This document shows positions 36,360 to 45,004 of a stretch of 64,000 nucleotides of DNA, in pieces. Made by a program: the position numbers and the translations under genes. How positions within the stretch are numbered: position 1 is the first letter of the stretch; every line of letters begins with the position of its first letter. The DNA is taken from the NCBI GenBank assembly GCA_015698045.1, contig BLAL01000044.1:1332501-1396500 (forward strand), read 5' to 3'. The notes under the pieces were generated by a model. It saw nothing but the letters and a program-made list of their open reading frames with translations. It ran no database searches and was not told the DNA's origin. The stretch comes from Rhizophagus clarus (Eukaryota; Glomeromycota; Glomeromycetes; Glomerales; Glomeraceae).

Positions 36360-36870
36360 AATTTTGTCCTAATTCCCCCTTAAATAAGTCATACAAAAAA
36401 ATAAGTCATACGAAAATAAGTCATACGAAAATTTGTCCTAATTTTTCTTTAATCAAGAACGGGTTTAATGCAGGCTAGCGCATCAATAAGTATATTTATT
36501 AAATAAGTCATACGAAAAAATAAGTCATACGAAAATAAGTCATACGAAAATTTGTCCTAACTTTTCCTTAATCAAGAACGGGTTTAATGCAGGCTAGCGC
36601 ATCAATAAGTATATTTATTAAATAAGTCATACGAAAAAATAAGTCATACGAAAATAAGTCATACAAAATTTGTCCTAACTTTTCCTTAATCAAGAACGGG
36701 TTTAATGCAGGCTAGCGCATCAATAAGTATATTTATTAAATAAGTCATACGAAAAAATAAGTCATACGAAAATAAGTCATACAAAATTTGTCCTAACTTT
36801 TCCTTAATCAAGAACGGGTTTAATGCAGGCTAGCGCATCAATAAGTATATTTATTAAATAAGTCTAACGA
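36360..36870. repeat. Subterminal tandem repeat, 118-119 bp unit, four copies
   Basis: AATCAAGAACGGGTTTAATG recurs at 36451, 36570, 36688 and 36806. Each unit also carries AATAAGTCATACGAAA two or three times and GGCTAGCGCATCAATAAG. The right arm has only three copies (about 49700-50080). Degenerate units continue to about 37200. Confidence 0.9.
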
Positions 36871-37320
36871 AAATAAATCATACGAAAATTTTGTCCCAAT
36901 TCCCCATAAATAAGTCATACGAAAAATTTAAAAATCATGTGACTTCTTAAATCTAACGAACTTTTCTATATATAAGAATGGCTTCTGCGCAAGCTAGCTC
37001 ATTAAATAGCATAATTGTTAAATAAATCTAACAGGATTTTTGTCCCAACTTTTCCTTAATCAAGAACAGGTTCAATGCAGGCTAGCTTATTAAATAGCAT
37101 ATTTTATATAAATGTCTAACGAAATGCCACCCTATAAAAATTCAGAAGAAATCCGCAAAATTGTCCCAACTTTTCCTTAGTCAAGAATGGGTTCTGCGCC
37201 GGATAGCATAATAAATAGCATATAAATTTAACAAAAAAATTAAAGTCTAACTTTTCCACCTCCTGCCAGGAATTTTATGAGTCTAACAAAAAATTAAGAT
37301 AAAGTGTTAGCTGAAATGAT

Positions 37321-37557
37321 CTATCCATTACTTTCTTGTATCTGTGATCGAAGCCTGTCATAATACTGAATAACATAATAGCCTCTAACATGTAACGGGC
37401 ATCGGCCACAAGCAGAAGCTGTAGGCTTCCTGCAATCAGAACATGGTACCCGTTTTTTAGCTTTCCAATGAAATCGGCAACCTTCTAGGCGAATGCAAGG
37501 GTTATTGCAAATCTTTCCAGTATTGCAGAGAAATGGGCAAGAATATTCACCGATCAT
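37321..37557 (-). CDS. Cys-rich small protein encoded in the left TIR
   Basis: 78 aa, ATG at 37557, stop TAG. Nine cysteines and two or three histidines in a regular pattern (C7, C11, C17, C21, C27, H30, C39, C42, C50, C53, H56) suggest two or more zinc-binding sites; the segment PCSDCRKPTASACGRCPLH looks like a treble-clef or RING-like half. The same protein is encoded in the right arm with two amino-acid differences (R52Q, L69F or close by). Because it lies wholly inside the terminal repeat it is present twice, facing outwards. Possible roles (terminus binding, regulation of excision) are guesswork. No family is recognised. Confidence 0.7.
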   Translation of the reverse strand: MIGEYSCPFLCNTGKICNNPCIRLEGCRFHWKAKKRVPCSDCRKPTASACGRCPLHVRGYYVIQYYDRLRSQIQESNG

Positions 37558-37626
37558 CCTACTTTTTATTACTAGATTTGAAAAGATTAATTAATAATTA
37601 ATTAATGCTTCAGTTTTACAATAGCT

Positions 37627-37752
37627 AGAACTTGCTTTAGAAAGCTTGTAAATATCAGAGTTTTTATGATCGAAAAGTTTTGGTATAGGAAATAATTAAT
37701 TAAAGAAAAAATTTTATAAGTAAGTAATAGCGTGCCAGTAAGAGCTAACACT
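37627..37752 (+). promoter_or_regulatory. Upstream region with direct repeat copy 1
   Basis: 37685-37751 is a 67-bp block (ATAGGAAATAATTAATTAAA..., TTTTATAAGTAAGTAATAG..., AGAGCTAACAC) ending 2 bp before the ATG of the C2HC-finger gene. It recurs at 45005-45071 just before the polymerase ATG, with its first 46 bp identical. Nothing else in the two neighbourhoods matches, so the block is a candidate shared promoter or 5' leader. Confidence 0.6.
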
Positions 37753-39054
37753 ATGGGTAGAAAAACTAGAAGTGATAAAAAAGATACAACTTGTAAACGT
37801 TGTGGCAAAGTATGTGTAAATCCAAATAAACTTCGTGAGCATCTTAGACGAAAAAATCCATGCAAACCTAAAACTGATACTCCAATTCAAGCGCCTGTTC
37901 AAGAAGTTAACCAAGAAGTTAACCAACAACCTGTTCAAGAGGCTATCCAAGAACCTCTTCAAATACCAACCCGAGAAGTTAACCAAAACCCCGTTCAAGA
38001 GGCTATTCAAGACTCTAGTAAAGATATTCCATTCAAAAACCCTAATATCGAATGGAATTATCAGGATATAAAAAGAAAATTAGGCACTTATAAAAACTTG
38101 CAACAGGAAACATGTTGTAGGCCAGAGGAGTTTGATAGAAAGCGTTTCTACTTAGAGATGAAAAAAGAGTGTGATCTACCATATACAGGTATAACTACTT
38201 CAAAATGGAGTTCATTTCTATATTCAGCAATCCAATATTTACGACGGGGATTTGATAGAGAGAGGGGGGGTTATATAGATGCGAAGGGGGTTGTAGCTGA
38301 AATTCGTAAAGAAATATTTCCAGAAAGGTTGACAAGAAGTGATACAGAACTTCCTAATCAAGCTCCTAAGATCCCAGAGAAAGCAGTCAGATTTATTAAT
38401 CCAAATAATCGTAAGCCTGGTGAACACTTCAGAAAATGGGGAGCGAGATTGCTAAAGAGATGGAAAGAACTTGAACTAGGTGATAGAGATAGACCAGAAA
38501 ACTTGCATGAATGCAATCTTCTAAATCATGATCTTGAGCAATTGGATCCTGAAGCAAGTAGGCCACCTACAAAAGAAGAATATGAAGAGTACTGTAGGCA
38601 AGAAAAGGCAAATAATGAAGAATTCAAGCGTTTGGGAGGAATTACTGAAGAACAAGAAAGAGATATAGAATTTAGGGAGCAAGAAGAATTAGGCACAGCA
38701 CTTAAAAAAAGAGCCATAGCTGTGCATCGTGCAAAAGTCCCACAATCTCATCCAGACAATGGAAGTGATATACAAAAAATGCTAGAAAGCCGAAGAAGGC
38801 AATTTAAGGAAATACTTGAAAAAGAATTTGATAAGCGTGGACAATTTAAGTTTGCTCTATGTTCTCTAACCAAATTTCTTATAGATGATAAGCCTGGGAA
38901 TGATAAAGCAGGAAAAAAGAATTCACGAACTGATTGGCTTAGAAATACACAAATTATAGTCTATAATAGAGCTGAAATAGATGATTACTTAAGCAATGCT
39001 TTCGAACAAATACTATACCAAGTGGAGGAGAGAAGAGGTAAGACTAATGCTTAA
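37753..39054 (+). CDS. C2HC zinc-finger protein of the element, function unknown
   Basis: 433 aa from the ATG at 37753. The open frame extends upstream to a GTG, but the ATG directly after the conserved 67-bp leader is preferred. At residues 14-37 is a finger C-x2-C...H-x6-C (CKRCGK...HLRRKNPC). A glutamine/proline-rich stretch with repeated VQEVNQ/VQEAIQ follows (about 48-95). The remaining 330 residues are charged and mostly alpha-helical in composition, with no recognised catalytic motif. The stop overlaps the end of the integrase gene tail-to-tail by 11 bp. The finger type is shared with the 43198-43455 frame and with the polymerase N-terminal region. Candidate roles include DNA binding at the termini or a terminal protein, but nothing in the sequence proves this. 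Confidence 0.75.
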   Translation: MGRKTRSDKKDTTCKRCGKVCVNPNKLREHLRRKNPCKPKTDTPIQAPVQEVNQEVNQQPVQEAIQEPLQIPTREVNQNPVQEAIQDSSKDIPFKNPNIEWNYQDIKRKLGTYKNLQQETCCRPEEFDRKRFYLEMKKECDLPYTGITTSKWSSFLYSAIQYLRRGFDRERGGYIDAKGVVAEIRKEIFPERLTRSDTELPNQAPKIPEKAVRFINPNNRKPGEHFRKWGARLLKRWKELELGDRDRPENLHECNLLNHDLEQLDPEASRPPTKEEYEEYCRQEKANNEEFKRLGGITEEQERDIEFREQEELGTALKKRAIAVHRAKVPQSHPDNGSDIQKMLESRRRQFKEILEKEFDKRGQFKFALCSLTKFLIDDKPGNDKAGKKNSRTDWLRNTQIIVYNRAEIDDYLSNAFEQILYQVEERRGKTNA

Positions 39055-40141
39055 GTATCCATTGAGGTGGTAATTGCGCATCCTTTACAATCTGTAGTTC
39101 TTCTCTTACGAATGAATGCTCAGGGCCATTATAAAGTTTATAGAGAACTGGTTGATTCTCTTTTAGCAAATACGATTCAATTATAAAAACTTCAGGAGAC
39201 CAATTGCAGTCGGTTGCTCTTTTTTTTCCTCCTTCTAGATCACTAGGTTCAAAAAGATATCGAACTTCAGTATAGCTTGGTAAAATTGCTTCATCATAGC
39301 CAATTGAACGTCTAGCAGGCCAAGAGGGTTTAGCCTTAACCTGCTTCTTTTTTATAGCCTTAGCAGGAGACATACTTATAAGGTTTGTTATTGAAATATT
39401 AATATCTTTAACAATTATAGGCAAGTTCTGTACCCAAGACCTAGATCTTTCAGATAAATGCAATGTTAATAAGTCATGTGCGTCTTGTATACGAAATAAT
39501 CTTTTAGCTAATGTTTGATTATATCTTTCAACAATACCCATAGTACGTTTAGATTTGGCCTTCTGAATTTTTACATTATGTTCCATCATAAGCACCTCAC
39601 ATTCTCCCTTAAATTCAGAGCCCCTATCAGTGATTAATAATTTCGGCCAGGCCAGAGGAATTTCAGGATCATCATAAATTTTCTCAAGTGCTCGAGCAAT
39701 AGTCTTTGAAGTTAAGATTCCCTCTCTATCCTTGACACTATATGCACCAATAGGAATAGATGCTTTATATCTAGAAGCAACGTCCACTACATTAAGACAA
39801 AAAAGATAAGTAATTCGTCCTACTTTATCATAAGGCATATAAAGAACATCTGCCTGATAGACTTCATTGGGCATAGTAATAGAGGTAAAACTTGCACAAG
39901 AAATATATCTAGGACGTGGCATATGTATTTGGTGTACAGCCTGTCTCTCAAGCCAGTCCTTCACTTCATCAATAGTAAAATCATATCCAGCCTTAATAGA
40001 AGCTTCAAACAATTTTTTAGCATTTCGATAATAACCAATAGGTTGATAATAAATCTTTTTCAAAGCAATAGAAATATCAAGATTTCGAGCCTCATCAGAA
40101 TCTATAGGAATAATAGGTAACAATGGGGGTTGAGCAGACAT
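39044..40141 (-). CDS. Maverick/Polinton-type integrase (rve/DDE)
   Basis: 365 aa, ATG at 40141, TAG stop. It inserts element DNA by strand transfer, consistent with the 5-bp target duplication. The N-terminal part (about 25-75) has the Polinton-like pattern of a small helical domain ending DEVKDWLERQAVHQIHMPRP. No classical HHCC finger is seen. The rve core has D98 (YQADVLYMPYD), D172 (LLITDRGSEFKG) and E205 (MGIVERYNQTLAKRL), with 32 residues between the last two. The C-terminus (about 295-350) has the SH3/chromo-like VRYLFEPSD...WSPEVFIIES...PVLYKLYNG...VREELQ typical of Polinton and related integrases. The catalytic triad is complete and there is no frame damage. The 5' end overlaps the gag start codon head-to-head by 19 bp, leaving no conventional promoter space. 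Confidence 0.9.
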   Translation of the reverse strand: MSAQPPLLPIIPIDSDEARNLDISIALKKIYYQPIGYYRNAKKLFEASIKAGYDFTIDEVKDWLERQAVHQIHMPRPRYISCASFTSITMPNEVYQADVLYMPYDKVGRITYLFCLNVVDVASRYKASIPIGAYSVKDREGILTSKTIARALEKIYDDPEIPLAWPKLLITDRGSEFKGECEVLMMEHNVKIQKAKSKRTMGIVERYNQTLAKRLFRIQDAHDLLTLHLSERSRSWVQNLPIIVKDINISITNLISMSPAKAIKKKQVKAKPSWPARRSIGYDEAILPSYTEVRYLFEPSDLEGGKKRATDCNWSPEVFIIESYLLKENQPVLYKLYNGPEHSFVREELQIVKDAQLPPQWILKH

Positions 40142-42168
40142 ATCTTGATCAGCTAAATAGCAACTTTGATCTAGGGATAAAGTTAGTACAAAAGAAAATC
40201 TGCAAACTTGAAGAGGAAATTAAAGCCTGTGAGCGATATATTTCTCATCTTGAAAAGAATTTACAATCTTATGATGAAGAAGTTAATCAGCTAAAGGATA
40301 AATGTAAGGTTATTCTAGGTGAACTTAAAAAATGTCAGGATCACCTGGAGCTAAAAGAGGAGGCATTAGTTATTCAAGATAATCGAATTATCTAGCTAGA
40401 AGACATAATAGATAAACTTAAATCTCGTATACAAGAATTATCTAAATCTAGTAATAAACATTCTAAAGAAGAAGAAGAAAATATGGCCATACCTGATATT
40501 TTAATAAATATCGCTACAGCACTAGATCGGGTAGAGGCATATATTGATGGAGATACATCATTTAACCCTAAAAATACATTAAATGGTATACGAATTTCAT
40601 TAACAACTGCTCGTGGACTTATGCAAAGACATGCTCAAGATGCTATTAACATGCAAGGTTTATACCGTTTAGCTAATGATCGAATCAATGGCCTTAGGAA
40701 TGATTTAACAACTACTAGAAATCAATGTCTTCGAAGAGCTCAGCTACTGACTTTAGCATATAATAATGAGGTAAATGAGCGTCGACGTTGGTGGCAAATA
40801 GCACAGGATAGGCAAACTAATGGACAAAGGATAGCCTTAAGAAAGCAAAATCGAATAAATGTATTAATAGGAGAAAAAGCTATTCTTCAGCGAATAAATC
40901 AGAGACGCAAAGCAGAGGCAGAATTAGCAGAATTCAATTGGGCATTTGTATTTAATAGATACCAAAAATGGAAGGGTAAGGAATTAAATTCACGACAAAT
41001 TATTTTGAATTTACAAATCAATCCGCAATTAGGAAACATGGCAGATGCTAGACGTGAACCATTATATAATATAATAGGGCCTATTTTTGCTAAACATGAG
41101 CAATATACTGGACACGAACCTCCTGATGAATACTTAGATAAAGTCTGGAATTCTATAGCGCATTTAGAGCCAAATATGACGGCACTTGAAAATGCTAATG
41201 CAGGGGACTTTAATGATGCAATTAAATGTGGTCTTTTAAAAACCAAGTTAGGGGGGAAGTATTTACCAGTTCCAGCCAATGACCCATATAATGGTGGAGC
41301 TATTAATACTCCAGCTACTTTACGAACATGGATAAGATCCCATTATCAACGAGAAATAATAGGTAGTCGGCAAGTAGCATTCCAAAGATTAACTCAAGAA
41401 AAATTCCTACCCACAGATTCGCCAGATACTTATGAAAAAAGAATTAGACCATTATTATTGGGGGTGCCAGACAATGATGCACAAACTGTAGGATTTCTTA
41501 AGAACCACTTATCAGGTGATCTTTATACATGGATGCGAGCTGTCGCTCCTATTGGTATAAATGCATTCTTCACAGAATTAAAGAATATGTGGCTGGAGCG
41601 TAATCCAAGTGTAAGTTCAAATGGAGCATCTTACAGTCAATTACCTATAGAACCCCTGCCAGTATAGCATATTTCTATACCAAAAAAAGATGATTTTAAA
41701 ATTCGGCTAGCAAGAGATTTGGCATATACAGGAATAGGAACAGATGACGCTACATTAGAAAATTTTATTTATGAAGAACTTAAAAAGAGATTAGGAGGTC
41801 AAACAGCTCATGTTAGAAAGAGTCCCTTTACACCCAGAAGTGCCTATGCCACAAAGAAAGTTGTTAGAAAGGTAGTGCCAAAAGCATCTGCAAAGCAAAC
41901 CCGACATTGTTCAGCGTGTGGAAAGGCTGGTCATACAAAAATTAATTGTCCTAGATTTAAGCGGACTAAGAAGGTTAATTATGTATACCAGGATGAGGTA
42001 GAAGATCCTGAAGACTCTGAAGAAGAATACATAGAAGAATATATAGAGGATTCTGAAGAAGATCCTGAAGAAGAAATCGAAGAGGATGATGAATATATTA
42101 ATGATGATGACAAACCACGAAATTGCTATGCTTTAAAAAAAAAGTGGTGCGAAGTGGAGTACCAATAA
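40123..42168 (+). CDS. Gag-like polyprotein (coiled coil, capsid-like region, CCHC knuckle) with two in-frame UAG
   Basis: One frame runs from ATG 40123 to TAA 42166-42168, interrupted by UAG at 40393 and 41665. Part 1 (40123-40392, 90 aa) is a coiled coil (CKLEEEIKACERYISHLEKN). After UAG the coiled coil continues in frame (LEDIIDKLKSRIQEL) to MAIPDIL at 40483. Part 2 (40483-41664, 394 aa) is basic and helical. Its end, RLTQEKFLPTDSPDTYEKRI... to LYTWMRAVAP...FFTELKNMW, has the pattern of a retrotransposon Gag capsid domain. After the second UAG the frame continues without a gap to a CCHC knuckle, CSACGKAGHTKINC, then an acidic tail. Both UAGs could be CAG with C-to-T change, or readthrough sites. 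Translation could also start at 40483. Confidence 0.75.
42132..42138 (+). promoter_or_regulatory. Candidate -1 frameshift site 1 (T TTA AAA)
   Basis: Heptamer in the correct phase for the Gag frame, within the Gag/linker overlap. A second A-AAA-AAG follows directly. Confidence 0.45.
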
Positions 42169-42698
42169 AAAAGAATACCAAAAAGTCCCCTACTTCCAAG
42201 TCTCGTACTAGCAATATAGCTATGGCTACAGATTTAATGTATCAAATAGCCTTAAAATCTTCAATAGCATCATTAGTCCCTCATTGCCCTAGAGAGATTC
42301 TTATAGAAATTTCGAAATTTATTAATATGATATTCCCCAAAATAAATGACCATTGCTTGAATACAGGAATGCCAAATGATACGGTTAAAAGAAGGGAATT
42401 AGCATGGGAAAATGTTACAAAAAAATTTCAAGATGTCTTATTTCCACTAATACAGGCCACAAATACCGAACAAAAGCTTCTTTTACAAGTTCCAGAAAAT
42501 AATAATGAATCTGTTCCAAATACCGCCAGCCCAAATGAAGATATGGTTATAACAGATTCTACTAAAATAAAGAAAATTAATACTACTTCCTCTTGCTATG
42601 CTAAACCAGAGAGCATTCGACTAGATCATGCCATTAAGGCATATGCATCAGCTCAAAAAAAAATAGCCAAATATATTGGCCAAAGCCCTTGGAGATAA
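42138..42698 (+). CDS. Gag-pro linker frame, entered by -1 frameshift
   Basis: This frame has no early ATG (its open part begins at a TTG) and overlaps the end of the Gag frame. Within the overlap, 42132-42138 is T-TTA-AAA in the phase required for a -1 slip (zero-frame codons TTA, AAA). After the slip the product reads KKVVRSGVPIKKNTKKSPTS, then about 170 residues of unknown, partly helical sequence. It ends at TAA 42696-42698. It would be the linker between nucleocapsid and protease. The alternative is that an indel in the A-run broke a formerly single frame. Confidence 0.55.
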   Translation, partial: KKVVRSGVPIKKNTKKSPTSKSRTSNIAMATDLMYQIALKSSIASLVPHCPREILIEISKFINMIFPKINDHCLNTGMPNDTVKRRELAWENVTKKFQDVLFPLIQATNTEQKLLLQVPENNNESVPNTASPNEDMVITDSTKIKKINTTSSCYAKPESIRLDHAIKAYASAQKKIAKYIGQSPWR

Positions 42699-43201
42699 AT
42701 TTTCTCCAGATAAAAGATGCTGATGATGTTGCGACTATTTATTGTAAAATAGGAGGTTTGGTTATACCTTGTGCAATGATTGATACAGGCTCTGATTCAT
42801 CCATATTTTCAGATAATATTGCTGAACTTGTTGAAGAGCTTTTAGGTATTAAAATTAATAGGAAGAAAATTCATAGGCTTAATGGAGTCGCAAGTCAATC
42901 TGTATCTATTGGCTCTATGGATAATGTTCCTATAACAATTGGTTCTGGAGAAAATACAGCTACTATCACGGATGAATTTTCTGTTGTACCTGCAAAGAAG
43001 GACCAGAATGGAAAAGCTAAATCTTTAGTAATTCTTGGAACACCATGGCAACATCGGGCTGGATGGGAGCCTTTAATAAAAGGAGAATTTAAGGCCATAT
43101 GTAATGGAAAGACTATTACCATTCCCCTATCAGTTCATAAATCTCAGCGTAATGTCTTCACTGTAGAGAAGGGGCTAGAACCTATAAAAAAAAAAAACTA
43201 G
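42638..43201 (+). CDS. Retroviral-type aspartic protease (DTGS)
   Basis: The frame is open from 42638 to TAG 43199-43201 and has no ATG before the catalytic motif, so it must be expressed as a fusion. The flap-fold core reads IYCKIGGLVIPCAMIDTGSDSSIFS, with the active-site D-T-G-S, and a C-terminal SLVILGTPW as second half-motif. That is a single-domain retropepsin that would act as a dimer to process the Gag precursor. The overlap with the previous frame (42638-42698) includes A-AAA-AAA at 42656-42662 in the right phase for a -1 slip. No reverse transcriptase or RNase H follows, which is unusual for a gag-pro cassette. The family is well supported by the motifs; the mode of expression is inference. 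Confidence 0.8.
   Translation, partial: GICISSKKNSQIYWPKPLEINFLQIKDADDVATIYCKIGGLVIPCAMIDTGSDSSIFSDNIAELVEELLGIKINRKKIHRLNGVASQSVSIGSMDNVPITIGSGENTATITDEFSVVPAKKDQNGKAKSLVILGTPWQHRAGWEPLIKGEFKAICNGKTITIPLSVHKSQRNVFTVEKGLEPIKKKN
42656..42662 (+). promoter_or_regulatory. Candidate -1 frameshift site 2 (A AAA AAA)
   Basis: Within a run of nine A in the 61-bp overlap between linker and protease frames; correct phase. Confidence 0.4.
43192..43198 (+). promoter_or_regulatory. Candidate -1 frameshift site 3 (A AAA AAC)
   Basis: The zero frame reads AAA-AAC-TAG. The heptamer is identical to the one used by several retroviruses at gag-pro junctions. It lies at the end of a 12-A run. Confidence 0.5.
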
Positions 43202-43455
43202 CAGATCGTACATGCATGCATTGTGGTAAAGAATTCTGTTATCCATCTGTTTTTAAGCGCCATTTAAGATTAAAAAATATGTGCAGTAAACAGGCTAATC
43301 AAGAAACTGATTGGGTTAGTCCAACAAGTAATCGGGTTAGTCCAACAAGTGATCGGGTTAGTCCAACAAGTGATCAGGTTAAACCTGCAAGTAATCAGAT
43401 TAGTGATCAGTTTAATGAAAAAAATACTGTACCTATTCGTCTATCACTGGCTTAG
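43198..43455 (+). CDS. C2HC-finger tail after the protease frame
   Basis: The frame reads L-A-D-R-T, then CMHCGKEFCYPSVFKRHLRL, then KNMC: a C-x2-C...H-x5-C finger like those in the 37753-39054 protein and the polymerase. Four near-perfect repeats of VSPTSDR/N follow. It ends at TAG 43453-43455. The first cysteine lies before the only ATG (43216), so the finger is complete only if translation arrives from upstream. At 43192-43198, directly before the protease stop, is A-AAA-AAC in phase, the classic retroviral slippery heptamer, inside a run of 12 A. A -1 slip there fuses protease and finger. Confidence 0.55.
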   Translation, partial: LADRTCMHCGKEFCYPSVFKRHLRLKNMCSKQANQETDWVSPTSNRVSPTSDRVSPTSDQVKPASNQISDQFNEKNTVPIRLSLA

Positions 43456-43549
43456 ACACGCACCCGGAAAGTATATTTTTTCGAATACTTATAAGAAGGA
43501 GAATGTGAACTGAGTTCACAATGTCACGTGTATGGTGCAGTAAATATTA

Positions 43550-43792
43550 TTATTTTGGAATAATAGTCTGAACCTTCTCTAGCTTAGCTTTATTATATGA
43601 TAGATCAGGATCATTAATATCAATTGGCAATGGTTTTTTCAAATCTGATTTTATCAAATTTATCATGTCTTCCAATTTATCCAGGCTATTCATTAGAGCT
43701 TGTGCTGATTCTGCCAAAATGGGAGAAATAAGGGATGAGGAATTATAGTCAAGCTGGCTCGTCTCTAGATTCTCTTTTTTATTGCTTTCCAT
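43550..43792 (-). CDS. Small hypothetical protein of the element
   Basis: 80 aa, ATG at 43792. Acidic/polar with an amphipathic helical centre (LAESAQALMNSLDKLEDMIN) but no recognised domain. It lies 36 bp downstream of the F-box/LRR gene on the same strand, so the two may be cotranscribed. Composition is less biased than chance frames in this window. Function unknown. Confidence 0.45.
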   Translation of the reverse strand: MESNKKENLETSQLDYNSSSLISPILAESAQALMNSLDKLEDMINLIKSDLKKPLPIDINDPDLSYNKAKLEKVQTIIPK

Positions 43793-43828
43793 TTCTTATC
43801 TGCGGAAAAAATAGTCTAAATAATTTGA

Positions 43829-44527
43829 CTAAGAATAATTGGATCGGTCCCAACCTCTAGTTATACCAAAATATTTTAATTTAAGATACAATCTAGTTTC
43901 TCTGATAGTTTTATAAGTAATTCTACAACCGTGAATATGAAGTGCTTGGAGTTTTAGGCAGGAATGAATAATATTACAAATTGATTCTTCAGAAAACTCT
44001 ATACGGTAAGAAATATCTAGATATTCTAATTTATAGCATGAATTTGCGATTGCATATAGACCTTTATCAGTTATTAATCCAGTATCATCTTTTCTTTCAT
44101 GATAATAAATTCCCAAGTTGAGATACTTCAGATTGGGGTATGATTCTGCTATTCGATTTAATGTTTTATCACTGAATCCTGTACTATTATACAAATTTAA
44201 ATGAATTATATTTGGGAATAGATGTGTAATATGTTTGAATTTTTTATCTAAAAGTCGCCAGTAGCTTGGGATTTCTAAATGAGTTACATTCAAATAATAA
44301 AATGGTTTGGTCCCCAAGAGACTCTTCTGCTTCTCACTTATTGTTTTCATAAAAATTTTTCGTATATTACTATTCTTTAGCTCTACTCGTTTCCATAGAA
44401 CAGAAACACTGCATCTGTACCACAATCGGCAGACAAATAGAGTGGGATAGAGGGATTTATCTATTGCTAGAAAATGTAAAATATGATTTAATAGTTCTGG
44501 TAAATATATAACTCTTGAATGTGTCAT
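43829..44527 (-). CDS. F-box/LRR protein carried by the element
   Basis: About 232 aa from the ATG at 44527 (the open frame extends three codons to a TTG). Residues 5-45 match an F-box: LPELLNHILHFLAIDKSLYP, then TLFVCRLWYRCSVSVLWKRV. Residues about 85-225 form short leucine-rich repeats of the cysteine-containing/AMN1 type (ITHLFPNIIHLNLYNSTGFS, YPNLKYLNLGIYY, CYKLEYLDISY, CLKLQALHIHGC). F-box/LRR proteins are substrate receptors of SCF ubiquitin ligases and are greatly expanded in Glomeromycotina. In fungal genes of this type the LRR region is usually longer, so this is a short version. The likely explanation is capture of a host gene by the element. Its role there (for example interference with host degradation) is conjecture. 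Confidence 0.75.
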   Translation of the reverse strand: MTHSRVIYLPELLNHILHFLAIDKSLYPTLFVCRLWYRCSVSVLWKRVELKNSNIRKIFMKTISEKQKSLLGTKPFYYLNVTHLEIPSYWRLLDKKFKHITHLFPNIIHLNLYNSTGFSDKTLNRIAESYPNLKYLNLGIYYHERKDDTGLITDKGLYAIANSCYKLEYLDISYRIEFSEESICNIIHSCLKLQALHIHGCRITYKTIRETRLYLKLKYFGITRGWDRSNYS

Positions 44528-44687
44528 AATTAACAAATATTATATGCTAATTTAAAATATGCATAACACTCTAGCTTTACCCACTAGAAAAAAAAAGAAA
44601 AGCTGAGTTTATTAGTATTCCTGGCATTCGTAATAATATTAGAAGAAAAAAAGATGCAAAGGAATTTTATAAGTTAGCCAAGTCTTT
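44528..44687 (+). other. Short coding-like remnant
   Basis: On the plus strand 44590-44706 reads LYPLEKKRKAEFISIPGIRN and then NIRRKKDAKEFYKLAKSF up to a TGA. It looks protein-like but has no start and no recognised family. It may be a leftover of a gene displaced when the F-box gene arrived. Confidence 0.25.
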
Positions 44688-44882
44688 TCAGTCTATTAAA
44701 CTCCCTTGATAATTATTTTGCACAAAATCTAACTCTCGTGCTAATCTATCTAATGTTAATTGTAGTCCAATTATATAAACTTCTTGACGATCTTCTGCTC
44801 TAACTCCATTTTGGAATACCATTTTGATATTCTTTTTTGCTTCATCTATAATATCCTCTAATCCCACTATGCTGGTTGTCAT
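44688..44882 (-). CDS. Small hypothetical protein
   Basis: 64 aa, ATG at 44882. A mostly helical sequence (EDIIDEAKKNIKMVFQNGVR, LTLDRLARELDFVQ). It lies between the F-box gene and the polymerase leader, divergent from the polymerase. No family recognised; a genuine gene is possible but not proven. Confidence 0.4.
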   Translation of the reverse strand: MTTSIVGLEDIIDEAKKNIKMVFQNGVRAEDRQEVYIIGLQLTLDRLARELDFVQNNYQGSLID

Positions 44883-45004
44883 TTTAGTGATTTACTTAAC
44901 TAATGTTTTTTATTTCAATTGCTAAATTTAACCTTCTAAAACCATTTTTGGCAAGCCTGTAAATACTGCTTTTGGTGACAGCTCTATAACCGGAAACTGA
45001 AAAA

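Larger units (their letters stand above)
36249..37626. repeat. Left terminal inverted repeat (1378 bp)
   Basis: It matches the complement of 48939-50197 from the tip (ACACAATAGC) to AATAGCT at 37620-37626, where the arms diverge. It is longer than the right arm by 119 bp, exactly one extra copy of the subterminal repeat. It contains a complete 78-codon gene. Confidence 0.95.

Noticed and set aside
37732-37752. Upstream GTG as start of the C2HC-finger protein
   Set aside because: The shared 67-bp leader ends next to the ATG at 37753, matching the position of the polymerase ATG after the second leader copy.
37602-38010. Minus-strand frames opposite the C2HC-finger gene
   Set aside because: Shadows of the plus-strand coding sequence and its repeats.
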